Source: Rhodocyclaceae bacterium
Lineage (GTDB): Bacteria > Pseudomonadota > Gammaproteobacteria > Burkholderiales > Rhodocyclaceae
Direction of reading: 5' to 3'
NCBI GenBank assembly: GCA_016791105.1
Contig: JAEUNM010000092.1
Coordinates: forward strand, 1-64,000
Length of the DNA stretch: 64,000 nucleotides
Shown piece by piece: positions 1 to 9,700 of this stretch. A program made the translations under genes and the position numbers. How positions within the stretch are numbered: the stretch's first letter is position 1; each line of letters starts with the position of its first letter. The notes under the pieces were generated by a model. That model saw only the letters and a list, made by a program, of their open reading frames with translations, had not been told where the DNA came from and ran no database searches.

Positions 1-2
1 CC

Positions 3-149
3 AAGGTGGAGGGAATTCAACCCTGGTGCGGCTTACGGCATCCGCTTCCATGCCTCGCGTGGAATCCGGCCAGGCCCTGGGGGCGCGGGCGCCTCGCCCG
101 CGAAATTAGGCCCGGCGGCTGCGACCGCGGGCGGGACGCCCGCGCCCCC
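3..149. repeat. 147-bp GC-rich repeat, copy 1
   Basis: First of two head-to-tail copies with an exact 147-bp period. Each copy holds two arms, gggggcgcgggcg and cgcccgcgccccc, that are near-perfect inverted complements around a central aattaggcccggcgg segment, so one strand can fold into a long hairpin. This is the style of dispersed intergenic repeats in GC-rich Proteobacteria. The open frames through it are most likely meaningless. Confidence 0.85.
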
Positions 150-296
150 AAGGTGGAGGGAATTCAACCCTGGTGCGGCTTACGGCATCCGCTTCCATGC
201 CTCGCGTGGAATCCGGCCAGGCCCTGGGGGCGCGGGCGTCTCGCCCGCGAAATTAGGCCCGGCGGCTGCGACCGCGGGCGGGACGCCCGCGCCCCC
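150..296. repeat. 147-bp GC-rich repeat, copy 2
   Basis: Second direct copy, differing from the first at one noticed position (gggcgcctcg in copy 1, gggcgtctcg here). A truncated restart (aaggcaag) follows at 297. The near identity points to a recent tandem duplication or ongoing homogenisation. From 297 to 508 no gene is visible; it should hold the promoter of the transporter at 509. Confidence 0.85.
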
Positions 297-508
297 AAGG
301 CAAGTCGGAAGGTGCGGCGCGCGCGCCGCAGCTGGCCGCTCGTCTGAACAGGCCTTGAGATAAACGCAAGGCCAACGCAAGCCTAACGCGCGATAGTCTG
401 GAAAGCCCGGTCCAGTAAGGGCCGCGCACCACCGGTAATTCTTGCGCGGCAAGCGACAATCAACACAATTGGCTCCAAAATATAACAAGGTCCACAGGCA
501 GGCCGAAC

Positions 509-1849
509 ATGACATTTAGCCGCAACATCCGCTCCGCGACCGCGTTGGCCGCACTGTTGTTCTGCAACTGGGCCTGCGCTGCCGATGCGCCCGCGGTGGC
601 CGGCATCCCGGTCGAATTCATCCTGTTCGCATTCACGCTGCTGGGTGTGGCGCTGTTCCACCACCACACGTTTTATGTCGCGCTGACCGGCGTCAGTGTC
701 ATTTCCCTGTACAAAATAAGCGTTACCGGCTTCAGGACCGGTGCCGGCCTGGCCGGCTTGGCGGGCCACCTCGGCCACGAATGGGTAACGCTGGCCAATC
801 TGTTCTGCCTGCTCATGGGCTTTGCGCTGCTGGCGCGGCATTTCGAAAAAAGCCATGTGCCGGTCATTTTGCCGCGCTTCCTGCCGGACGACTGGCGCGG
901 CGCATTTGGTGTGCTGGCCATGGTGTGGGTGATTTCCAGCTTTCTGGACAATATCGCCGCGGCACTGATAGGCGGCGCCATGGCGCACCAGTTGTTCCGG
1001 GCAAAAGTGCATATCGGCTACCTTGCCGCCATCGTTGCGGCCTCCAATGCCGGTGGCGCATTCTCGGTGGTGGGCGACACCACTACCACCATGATGTGGA
1101 TAGCCGGGGTGCATCCATCCTCGGTACTGGAAGCGGTGCTCGCCTCAGCCATCGCGCTGGTGCTGTCCGGCGTGGTGGCCGCCAGACAGCAGCACGCCTA
1201 TTCGCCCATCCTGAAAAACGTCCACGCCCACACCCGCGTCGATTGGGGGCGCCTATTCATCGTCGCGCTCATCCTGAGCTTTGCGATGATCACCAATATC
1301 GTCGTGAATACGCGCTTTACTGCGATCAGCGACAGTTTTCCGTTCATAGGCGTGGCCGTGTGGGCCGCCATCATCGTAAGCATTCCGGTGCGGCGGCACG
1401 ATTGGGAAGTGCTGGGCGAGTCGCTCAAGGGCACCTTCTTTCTGCTGTTTCTTGTTACGGCGGCATCCATGATGCCGGTGGAAAAATTGCCCGCGGCGTC
1501 CTGGCAAACGACTTTCGGGCTGGGTTTCGTATCCGCGGTGTTCGACAATATTCCGCTTACCGCGCTGGCGATCAAGCAGGATGGCTACGACTGGGGCTTC
1601 CTGGCGTTTGCGGTGGGCTACGGCGGCTCCATGCTGTGGTTTGGCTCCTCCGCCGGCGTGGCGCTTGCCAACATGTACCCGGAAGCGAAATCCGCCGGAC
1701 GCTGGTTGCGCCACGGCTGGCACGTCGCGCTGGCTTACGTGGTGGCGTTTATCGCGCTGGTGGTGCTGCGCGGCTGGGAACCCGAAGTGATACACAAGGC
1801 GCCGCTGTCGGACACACCGGCCGTCGCGCCGGCACACCCGCGGCACTAA
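509..1849 (+). CDS. NhaD/citrate-transporter-like membrane ion transporter
   Basis: A 446-aa polytopic inner-membrane protein of the ion transporter superfamily (citrate transporter / NhaD-type Na+/H+ antiporter group). An N-terminal hydrophobic stretch ends in ACAADAP and may be a cleavable signal. Two internally repeated signature regions are visible: SFLDNIAAALIGG with SNAGGAFSVVGDTTTT in the first half, and AVFDNIPLTALAI with GYGGSMLWFGSSAGVAL in the second. The D-N-I/P and S-N-A-G-G / G-S-S-A-G elements are typical of the paired re-entrant substrate sites in this superfamily. Na+/H+ antiport is the likeliest role, but the substrate cannot be read from sequence. The ATG at 509 precedes the hydrophobic leader. 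The DUF808 gene follows after 134 nt. Confidence 0.8.
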   Translation: MTFSRNIRSATALAALLFCNWACAADAPAVAGIPVEFILFAFTLLGVALFHHHTFYVALTGVSVISLYKISVTGFRTGAGLAGLAGHLGHEWVTLANLFCLLMGFALLARHFEKSHVPVILPRFLPDDWRGAFGVLAMVWVISSFLDNIAAALIGGAMAHQLFRAKVHIGYLAAIVAASNAGGAFSVVGDTTTTMMWIAGVHPSSVLEAVLASAIALVLSGVVAARQQHAYSPILKNVHAHTRVDWGRLFIVALILSFAMITNIVVNTRFTAISDSFPFIGVAVWAAIIVSIPVRRHDWEVLGESLKGTFFLLFLVTAASMMPVEKLPAASWQTTFGLGFVSAVFDNIPLTALAIKQDGYDWGFLAFAVGYGGSMLWFGSSAGVALANMYPEAKSAGRWLRHGWHVALAYVVAFIALVVLRGWEPEVIHKAPLSDTPAVAPAHPRH

Positions 1850-1983
1850 GCCCGGCCCGGCGCACCTGCTGCTGCGCGCGCGGGATTGTCCGACGCGCGG
1901 GACGCTCACTGCCACAATCGCAAGCGTGGCGCTATCATGCTGAATCTGTCCCCCGGCTTGCGCCGATCGCGAAGGAATTTCAC

Positions 1984-2895
1984 TTGGCATCCAGCCTGCT
2001 TGCATTGCTAGACGACATCGCCACGTTGCTCGACGACGTGGCCGTCATGACCAAAATCGCCGCCAAAAAAACCGCCGGCGTACTGGGTGACGACCTCGCC
2101 CTCAATGCCGAACAGGTGGCCGGGGTGCGTGCCGAGCGCGAACTGCCAGTGGTGTGGGCGGTCATGCTCGGATCGTTCCGCAACAAGCTGATCCTGGTGC
2201 CAGCGGCGCTGGCGATCAGCGCGCTTGCGCCCTGGGCCATCCTGCCGCTTCTGATGGTAGGCGGCGCCTACCTGTGTTTCGAGGGCTTCGAAAAACTGGC
2301 ACACAAATTTTTGCATGCCCCGGGCGAAGACGATGCCCACCACGCCGAACTGACCGCAGCACTGATAGACCCCAATGCCGATCTGATGGCACTCGAGGCG
2401 GAAAAGATAAAGGGCGCGGTGCGCACGGATTTCATTTTGTCAGCGGAAATTATCGTAATCGCACTCGGCACCTTGGCGGAAGCCCCTTTCATGTCGCAGG
2501 TGACGGTATTGTCTTTAGTTGCCGTAGTCATGACCCTGGGCGTGTATGGCTTCGTGGCGGCGATCGTCAAACTGGATGATGCTGGCCTGTTATTGCTGCG
2601 CCGCCCCGGTGCAGTCGCCCAGACCATAGGCCGCATGTTGCTGGCCGGGGCACCGATACTCATGAAAGTATTGTCGGTAGTCGGCACCGCCGCCATGTTT
2701 CTGGTGGGCGGCGGCATACTTGCGCATGGCGTGCCCGGACTGGAACAATGGCTGCACCATTTGGTACCGGATGGCCTCCTGGCGGCAGTACTGCCCAGCC
2801 TGGCGTCCCTGGTGCTTGGCGTCGTGGCGGGCGGGGTGGTGCTGGCGATAGTCAGTCTTGGCCGCTTGTTGCTGCGTGCCGTAAAGTCGAACTAA
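1984..2895 (+). CDS. DUF808 family inner-membrane protein (YedI-like)
   Basis: A 303-aa protein of the DUF808/YedI family, whose function is unknown. It starts with the family-typical SLLALLDDIATLLDDVAVM, carries KIAAKKTAGVLGDDLALNAEQV, then has several hydrophobic segments (about residues 70-100, 150-200, 220-303). The start chosen is TTG at 1984, preceded by GAAGGA at 1971-1976. A much longer open frame extends upstream, but only as a shadow of the transporter gene. Its stop (TAA 2893-2895) interlocks with the stop of the convergent oxidoreductase gene, a 4-nt tail overlap. Confidence 0.85.
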   Translation: MASSLLALLDDIATLLDDVAVMTKIAAKKTAGVLGDDLALNAEQVAGVRAERELPVVWAVMLGSFRNKLILVPAALAISALAPWAILPLLMVGGAYLCFEGFEKLAHKFLHAPGEDDAHHAELTAALIDPNADLMALEAEKIKGAVRTDFILSAEIIVIALGTLAEAPFMSQVTVLSLVAVVMTLGVYGFVAAIVKLDDAGLLLLRRPGAVAQTIGRMLLAGAPILMKVLSVVGTAAMFLVGGGILAHGVPGLEQWLHHLVPDGLLAAVLPSLASLVLGVVAGGVVLAIVSLGRLLLRAVKSN

Positions 2896-4328
2896 GACGC
2901 TGCCGTTTGTTGCAATCTGGCGTTATGCAGATTGCGCTGCAAGTCCTGCAGGGCGGTGCGTAGGCCTTCTTCCACCACCGGGTGGTAAAAAGGCATGTCC
3001 AGCATGCCGGCCACGCTCAGTTGGCATTGCAGCGCCCAGGCCAGCAGGTGGCCGATATGTTCGGCACGCGGGCCCAGCATTTCGGCACCCAGAAAGCGCC
3101 CGCTGGCGGGATCGCCATACACACGTAACAAACCGGCATTGGCGCCCATGATGCGGGCGCGGCCCTGATTGCTGAAACTGACTTCCCCCACCGCGGGCGC
3201 ACTCGCCTGGTGTGCGCGATAGCCACCGCCCACGATGGCAATCTGCGGATCGCTGAACACCACCACCAACGGCGCGCGGCGTGCCGGCGCGCTTGGTTCG
3301 CCACCTAGTGCGAGGCGCGCCGCATTGGCGCCGGCGATACGCCCGTCGTCTATGGCTTCGTGCAACAGAGGGCGCTGTTCGTTGGCGTCGCCGGCGATGA
3401 ATACCGGACTGGCGCTGCCATCGCAGCGGCATTGCAGGGTGGCCGGGTCGAATTGCGGCTTGCCGTGCGCATCGACGCTCACGCCGGCGTGCTGCAACGC
3501 CAGCCCTTGCAGGCGGGGCCGGCGGCCGGTGGCGGAGAGCAGATAATCGAAATGCCCGCTTTGCCGGCTGCCCGCGCCATCCACGTACTCAATGCGCACC
3601 TTGCCGTTTTCCAGGCGCGCCTCGCCCGGCATGCCGGCCGGCAAAAGTTGGAAATCGCGATTGAACAGTTCGATGGCCCGTTCGCGCACCGCGGGATCGG
3701 TAATCGGCCCGACGCGGCCACCGCGGCCCAACATGAGTACCCGCACGCCCAGGTGGGCCAGCGCCTGTCCCAGTTCCAGCCCGATGATGCCAGGACCGAC
3801 CACCACTACCGAGCCAGGCAATGTTTCCCATTCGAATATCGCGTCGCTGCTGATCGCACGTTCGCCCAAACCGCGGTAGGCCTCGGGCAGATGGGGCTCG
3901 GACCCGGTCGCCAGTACCACGGCGCGCGCTTCGATACGCAGCGCGTCATCCACCTGCAAGGTGTGCGGACCGATGAAGCGGGCGTGCCCGCGTATGCGGT
4001 CGGCCGCCGGCATGGCATCGATGCGGCGCAATACATAGCCGAGAAAATGTTCGCGCTCGCGCCGTACCCGCGCCATCACGGCACGTCCATCCACCGTCAC
4101 CGGCCCGACCTGTATGCCGAAGCGGTCGGCGTGACGTGCGGCCTGCGCCACCTCGCCGGCCGAAATGAGCAGTTTGCTGGGCATGCAGCCCACCCGTATG
4201 CAGGTGGTGCCGTAGGCGCCGTCCTCGATCAGCAGCACGCGCGCACCGGCCTTGCGCGCGGCAGCATATGCCGTCATGCCGGCACTGCCGGCGCCGATCA
4301 CGGCTACGTCGGTCTGCAAAGTTTTCAA
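2892..4328 (-). CDS. dihydrolipoamide dehydrogenase-like pyridine nucleotide-disulfide oxidoreductase
   Basis: A 478-aa class I flavoprotein disulfide oxidoreductase. The FAD-binding GAGSAG is at residues 12-17, the redox-active pair C43-IRVG-C48 lies in GTTCIRVGCMPSK, a central NAD(P)-binding segment reads VVGPGIIGLELGQALA, and the C-terminal dimerisation domain carries HPVVEE, equivalent to the catalytic His-Glu of dihydrolipoamide dehydrogenase. No 2-oxoacid dehydrogenase genes are nearby, so a role in lipoamide turnover is not supported by context. The start is TTG at 4328, directly behind GGAGGAAA; upstream codons in the same frame overlap the DUF3096 gene in another frame. It lies 17 nt downstream of that gene and is probably co-transcribed. 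Confidence 0.85.
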   Translation of the reverse strand: MKTLQTDVAVIGAGSAGMTAYAAARKAGARVLLIEDGAYGTTCIRVGCMPSKLLISAGEVAQAARHADRFGIQVGPVTVDGRAVMARVRREREHFLGYVLRRIDAMPAADRIRGHARFIGPHTLQVDDALRIEARAVVLATGSEPHLPEAYRGLGERAISSDAIFEWETLPGSVVVVGPGIIGLELGQALAHLGVRVLMLGRGGRVGPITDPAVRERAIELFNRDFQLLPAGMPGEARLENGKVRIEYVDGAGSRQSGHFDYLLSATGRRPRLQGLALQHAGVSVDAHGKPQFDPATLQCRCDGSASPVFIAGDANEQRPLLHEAIDDGRIAGANAARLALGGEPSAPARRAPLVVVFSDPQIAIVGGGYRAHQASAPAVGEVSFSNQGRARIMGANAGLLRVYGDPASGRFLGAEMLGPRAEHIGHLLAWALQCQLSVAGMLDMPFYHPVVEEGLRTALQDLQRNLHNARLQQTAAS

Positions 4329-4345
4329 ATTTCCTCCCTGAGCGT

Positions 4346-4501
4346 CTAGTGCCAGCGCCAGGCGCCCGGGCCGATCAGGCCGACCAGTCCGATTGCGATC
4401 AGATAGATGGCGACGATGTAATTCAGCAGCCGCGGAACGATCAGGATAAGTATGCCCGCGATGAGCGACAGCAATGGCCCCAGGCCTAGGTGTAAGGTCA
4501 T
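4346..4501 (-). CDS. small membrane protein, DUF3096 type (51 aa)
   Basis: A 51-aa hydrophobic peptide. It begins MTLHLGLGPLLSLIAG, continues with ILILIVPRLLNYIVAIYLI, and ends GPGAWRWH. The two hydrophobic stretches joined by VPRLLNYIV are typical of the DUF3096 family of about 50-aa inner-membrane proteins of unknown function. A GGAGAG ribosome-binding site lies about 8 nt before the ATG (4499-4501). The stop is 17 nt ahead of the TTG start of the flavoprotein gene, suggesting a two-gene operon. It is easily missed because of its length. Confidence 0.75.
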   Translation of the reverse strand: MTLHLGLGPLLSLIAGILILIVPRLLNYIVAIYLIAIGLVGLIGPGAWRWH

Positions 4502-4635
4502 CAGTATGCTCTCCGTTCAGGTTGCGATTTTTACATGGCGCGAGGCGGCCGGTCCGCATGGACGCGCCACGGAATTGCGCGCGGCGACGCTTCGCTGCAT
4601 CATGCCGACACTCATTGTCTGCATGAAGGTCCGCC

Positions 4636-6330
4636 ATGTCCGATTTGACGCCAGCCGGCGCGGCAAGCCGCGCCCTGTTCGCCTGTGCCGCGCTGGCAAT
4701 CGGCAGCCCGCCCGCGGCCGCCGCAGACGCAGCCGAGGATCTGCAGTGGATACGCCATGTCGTCGTGATCTTCATGGAAAACCACAGTTTCGACAATCTG
4801 TATGGCTTGTGGGACGCTCCGCGCGGATCGAAAATCAACGGCCTGCGGCAAGCAGACAGCGCGCATACGCGGCAAGTTTCGCAGACTGGCAAGCCCTACC
4901 AATGCCTGCTGCAGAACGAGCCGCAGCTAAGTTCGCCGCAACCGCTCGCGCCCAATTGCCAGGACAACACCACCGACACGCCGTTTTCCAGCGCCTTCGC
5001 CAATGCGCCTTTCGACATAGGTAACCATGTGGCGGCAACGGAAGCGACGCGCGACCTGGCGCACGGCTTCTATCAGGTGCAATACCAGATGAACGGCGGC
5101 GCGATGAACCGTTTCGCCGCCGGCAGCAGTGCGGTCGGGCTGGTGATGGGGCATTACGACAGCACCACACTGCCCGTCCATGTCTATTTGCACAGCCCCG
5201 GCGCGCCCCACTACGTGCTGCTCGACGCCCTTTTTCAGGCCGCATTCGGGGGATCTTTCCTGAACCATCAGTGGCTGGTGAGCGCGCGTACACCGGTTTT
5301 TGCAGGTGCTGCCAATGACGGCGGTGCGAACGACCTGCATTCCGTCATCGACGCCAACGCCATGCCGGCCAATTACCCGCTATACCGCTCACCCCTGGGC
5401 GAACAGGTGCGCGACCGGCCCTTGACCGCCTCCTGCGCGCCGCCGGCCGGCCGCCCGCCCACTCCGGCCGGCGCCGTGTGTGGCGATTACGTCATCAACA
5501 CCATACAGCCCTGGTACATGCCCTATGCCCCCGGCACTGCCGATGCCAAACGCCTGGCGCCGCTTCGCACGCCCGAAATTGGCAGCGCGCTCACGCGCGC
5601 CGAGGTGGATTGGGCCTGGTACGGCGGCGGCTGGTCCAATGCCACTGGCGAAATCGGCGCGCCGGGCTGGACCAACGGCAGCGCAGCGCTCCCCGCCACA
5701 GCGGCAAATCCCCTGCCCTGCCCGGACGCCGACGCCTATCTGGCGGCGCACTGGCCGGTTTGCCCCGACAAACTGTTCCAGTACCACCACCAGCCTTTCA
5801 ACTATTACGCCGCCTACGCACCCGGCACGCCGGCACGCGCGGCGCATTTGCGCGACGAAGCGGAATTTTTCGCGGCGGCGCGCGCGGGCCAACTGCGGGC
5901 GGTCAGCTTCGTGAAGCCCATCGGCGACAAGAACGAACATCCGGGCTATGCCAATGTCGCGCGCGGCAACGCCCACCTGGTCGAATTGCTGGAGGCCATA
6001 GACGCCGGCAAGGCACGCGATGCAACCCTGGTCATCGTGACCTACGACGAATTCGGTGGCGCCTGGGACCACGTTCCGCCGCCCGGCCAGGGCGGCCAGC
6101 CTGGACCGCACGACCGCTTCGGCCCCGGCCCGCGCGTACCGGCGCTGCTCATTTCGCGCGGCTTCAAGCGCTCCGGCGTGGATCACACGCCATACGACAC
6201 GACTTCGATTCTGGCCACGCTGGAACGGCGTTTCGGGCTGGCCCCGGTGGGTGAGGCCTACCTGCCGGGATCGGCCGCGCGCGATGCGCGTGTGGAAAGC
6301 TTTGCGCGCACCCTGCACAGATTCCGCTGA
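4636..6330 (+). CDS. secreted phosphoesterase (phospholipase C / acid phosphatase family)
   Basis: A 564-aa member of the phosphoesterase family (PF04185) that holds bacterial phospholipases C and AcpA-type acid phosphatases. The N-terminus is a plausible signal peptide (residues 1 to about 30, ending PAAAADA), so the enzyme is probably periplasmic or secreted. The hallmark VVVIFMENHSFDN (E48 N49 H50) supplies metal ligands and the region of the nucleophile. The distal metal site is seen as VTYDEFGGAWDHVPPPG, followed by GPGPRVPALLISRGF and TPYDTTSILATLERRFGL. AAGG precedes the ATG at 4636. Substrate (phospholipid or phosphomonoester) cannot be decided here. It reads divergently from the DUF3096/flavoprotein pair. 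Confidence 0.85.
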   Translation: MSDLTPAGAASRALFACAALAIGSPPAAAADAAEDLQWIRHVVVIFMENHSFDNLYGLWDAPRGSKINGLRQADSAHTRQVSQTGKPYQCLLQNEPQLSSPQPLAPNCQDNTTDTPFSSAFANAPFDIGNHVAATEATRDLAHGFYQVQYQMNGGAMNRFAAGSSAVGLVMGHYDSTTLPVHVYLHSPGAPHYVLLDALFQAAFGGSFLNHQWLVSARTPVFAGAANDGGANDLHSVIDANAMPANYPLYRSPLGEQVRDRPLTASCAPPAGRPPTPAGAVCGDYVINTIQPWYMPYAPGTADAKRLAPLRTPEIGSALTRAEVDWAWYGGGWSNATGEIGAPGWTNGSAALPATAANPLPCPDADAYLAAHWPVCPDKLFQYHHQPFNYYAAYAPGTPARAAHLRDEAEFFAAARAGQLRAVSFVKPIGDKNEHPGYANVARGNAHLVELLEAIDAGKARDATLVIVTYDEFGGAWDHVPPPGQGGQPGPHDRFGPGPRVPALLISRGFKRSGVDHTPYDTTSILATLERRFGLAPVGEAYLPGSAARDARVESFARTLHRFR

Positions 6331-6705
6331 CCTCATAGGCGCGTCGGCGTAACGCCGCACTATCGTTACTGCCCAAAGTTCCGACTATCAGCCTGCCGCA
6401 TGACTATTGTCAAACGTGGCGCGTCTGCGGCAAGCAGGTGAATAATTTCAGAAAAATGTCACTGCAGCCCTAAATTTGCTTACCTGTTTTTCCGTAATCC
6501 TGGACATCCGGTCGCCATATTTGCCACCGGCGCGCAGAGATCTAATATCGGACCACTGCCGACGTTTGCTCGGGAAAATCACAAATATGTTTGCCAAGGT
6601 TCGCGCCACTTGTCGCCCACCTGCGCATTGCGTTGGCCTGCCCAGCGTGCCGGGCCAGAATTCGGGTTGCTCGCTGGCAACACCGCAAGATCGGCGAGCG
6701 GGATC
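6331..6705 (+). promoter_or_regulatory. intergenic region upstream of the hybrid kinase, weak sigma-28-like site
   Basis: No gene is seen here. The region is richer in A+T than its surroundings. At 6471-6498 it reads TAAATTTG, 12 nt, TCCGTAAT, a weak resemblance to TAAAGTTT-N11-GCCGATAA. If used, it would give a leader of roughly 200 nt before the ATG at 6706. It is listed mainly because similar sites precede other signalling genes in the window. Confidence 0.25.
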
Positions 6706-9700
6706 ATGATTACCCGCATCGGACTCCTGCCCAAAAGTTGCGCCGACTGCCAGGTACCGCGGACGGCCATATTGCCGTCCACACTGCGCCTGTTTTTACC
6801 CCTGGCCGTATTGATCCTGGCCCTGGCGTGGTGGGAAGCCAGTCGAACCGTCGATGAATTTGCCGCGGAACGCCTCAACGAGGCCGCCCATGACGCGGAA
6901 GCGGGATCGCAGCTTTTTTTGCGCGAACTTGGCGACCCGCTACGCCATGTCGCAAATCTGGCGCGGGAACACACGGTACGACGAGAAATCGAAAGCGGCG
7001 ACGAGCATGCATCGCAGTTCGCCGGCACTTCATTTTCGACCCTGCTGAGCCGCAATCCACAGTACGACCAGGTGCGCTGGATAGACGAAACCGGGCGCGA
7101 GCGCCTGCGCTATGTGCACGCCGACGGCATTCCCCGGCGTGTAGCGGATCAGGATTTACGCGATCTATCCGGGCGCGACTACTTCGTTTCTGCCATGCGC
7201 GCTGCGCCGGGCCAGATCTATCTGTCGGCAATCGAGCTGAGTGTGGAGCAAGGACGTGCCGTCGTGCCGCACAAGCCGCTGTTGCGGGTGGCGGTTCCGG
7301 TTAGCGACAGTAAGGGCGCACCGCGCGGCATTCTGGTCATCAACGTACTGGCGGCGCAATTGCTGGATGCCGCTGCAGCCGGGCTGGGCGAACCGGAACA
7401 GCGCAGCATGGTAGTCAATGGTGCGGGGTACTGGCTGCGCGCAAGCGACCCGCAGGACGAGTGGGGCTTCATGTTCGGGCGCGACGTCACGCTGGCCAAG
7501 CGCCACCCAGATGCGTGGGCACAAATGCAAAACGCTGCCGCCGGCAAATTTGCGAGCGACTCCGGACTGTGGGCTTGGCACACCATAACCCCGCCGGGCG
7601 CGCAGATCGCCACATCCGGCATGCCCTGGCGTACCGTCGTCAAGATAGACCCAAGCTTGGTCGACGCCAAACGACAGCAAATCTGGCTGCGAACAACCGC
7701 CATCGCGTCCCTCGCATTGGCCTTGTGCGGCTTGTTGTGCGTCGGACTGGCGCGCTGGCGTGTCGAGCGTGACGCCGCGCTGGTGGCGGCCGGACGTGCC
7801 AACGCCAACGCGGCAGCCGCGGCCGAGCGGCTCGTGGCACAACACAAACTGCACGAATTGAGCGAATTGCTGGGCAATCTGGTCAATTCGTCGGAGGATG
7901 CCATCATCAGCACCACACCGGACGGCCTGGTCACGAGCTGGAACCCGGCCGCGGAACGCCTGTATGGCTATACCGCCGCGGAAATGCGCGGCCAGCCTCT
8001 GGATGCCTTGTTCGCGCCCGGCGCCGAGCAAGCCGAGCGGCAGGCGCGCGCACAAGTGCTGAGCGGCGCCACTCTGCGCGGCTTCGAAACGGTGAACCGC
8101 AACAAGGAGGGCTTGCTGATCGACATCGCGGCAAGCATTTCCGCACTGCGCGATGCCGAAGGCGGCATCGTCGGCACCGCACGCATCGCGCGCGACGTCA
8201 CGCAGGATAAGCTGCTTACCCATGAGTTGCAGACCCACCGCGAACATCTCGAAGAACTCGTGGCCAACCGCACCGAAGCGCTCAGCGCCGCCAAGCGCGA
8301 CATAGAGCAACGCGAGCGCTTCATCCGCACGGTAACAGACCATTTGCCGGGTACCGTCAGCTATTGGGATAGCGACCTGGTGTGCCACTTCGCGAACCGT
8401 GCCTATCGTGATTGGTTCGGCATGGAGCCGGATTCCATGCTGGGCCGGCAAATGAGCGAGCTATTCGGCGGCACCGAGTGGTACGCCCGCAAGCTGGACG
8501 CGGCCAAGGCGGCATTGGCGGGCGAGGCGCGGCGCGTTGAACGCAGCGTGGTCCACAACGATGGCCATCAGGTCCATGCCGTCGTGGATTTCATCCCGGA
8601 CCGCAGTGGCGCCGAAATTCGCGGCATGTACGTGCTCGCGACGGATATTTCCGCCATCAAGGAAGCCGAACTGCAGTTGCGCCAGACCAACTCCGAACTG
8701 TCTACAGCGGTGGCACGCGCCGATGGCGCCACGGTGGCAAAAAGCGCCTTCCTGGCTACCATGAGCCACGAAATCCGCACCCCCTTGAGTGGCATCATGG
8801 GCTTGGCGAGCCTGATCGAGCGCCAGCCACTGGCTGCGGAAACGCGCGCCATGGTGACAAAAATTTCCGGCGCCGGGCGTACCCTGATGCGCATCATCAA
8901 TGACATTCTGGATTTTTCCAAGGTCGAGGCTGGCAAGCTGGAACTCGAAAGCACCGAATTTTCCCTGCAAGACCTGGTGGACGAAGTGGCTGCCATGGTC
9001 GCCACGCTGCCCGGCGACAAGCCCATCGATCTGGTATTCGAGCCGCTTCCGCCCGGCCTGCCCATGTTGCGCGGCGACCCACTGCGGCTGCAGCAAATTC
9101 TGGTCAATTTCCTGTCCAATGCCATCAAATTTACGAATGCCGGTCACGTATTGCTCGGTGTGGAAACACAGCCTGCCGCGGGCGGCCGTCTGGCAATGCG
9201 CTTTTTCGTTCGCGACACCGGACCGGGTATTGCGGAACAGCGCCAGGCGCATATTTTTGAGCCGTTCGGCCAGGAAAATTCTTCAACCGCCAGGCAATAC
9301 GGCGGCACCGGTCTGGGGCTCGCGATCTGCCGCCAGTTGGTCGAATTGATGGGGGGCCGGATAGGCCTGGTCAGTGCGCCGGACCAGGGCAGCGAATTCT
9401 GGTTCAGCGTGGAGCTGGAGGCGATGCAGCGGGCGGCGCCGGCGGCGCCGGATCTCGGCGGCTTGACGGTATTGGTGGTCAGCACGCAGGCCGTACAGCG
9501 CAACAGTCTGGCGCAGCTACTGAGCAATGCCGGTGCGACGGTCGACAGCGCCGCCATGGCCGCCAGCGCGCGCGAACGCCTGGCCGGCGGCGCCTACGAC
9601 CTGGTACTCATGGATGCGAACCTGCCGGACGCAAGCGGGCTCGCGCTGGCAGACGCCCTGCGCGCCGCGCCGGCAAGCGCCCGCACGCGCTCCATCCTCG

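Noticed and set aside
3..296. CRISPR array
   Set aside because: Only two copies of 147 bp without unique spacers; this is a tandem repeat.
383..1114. 243-codon minus-strand frame opposite the transporter gene
   Set aside because: Antisense shadow: composition is His/Gln/Arg-rich and no start signal or family fits.
781..1983. Long plus-strand open frame continuous with the DUF808 gene
   Set aside because: It overlaps the ion transporter in another frame, has no family resemblance and reflects GC-rich frame openness; the real gene starts at the TTG at 1984.
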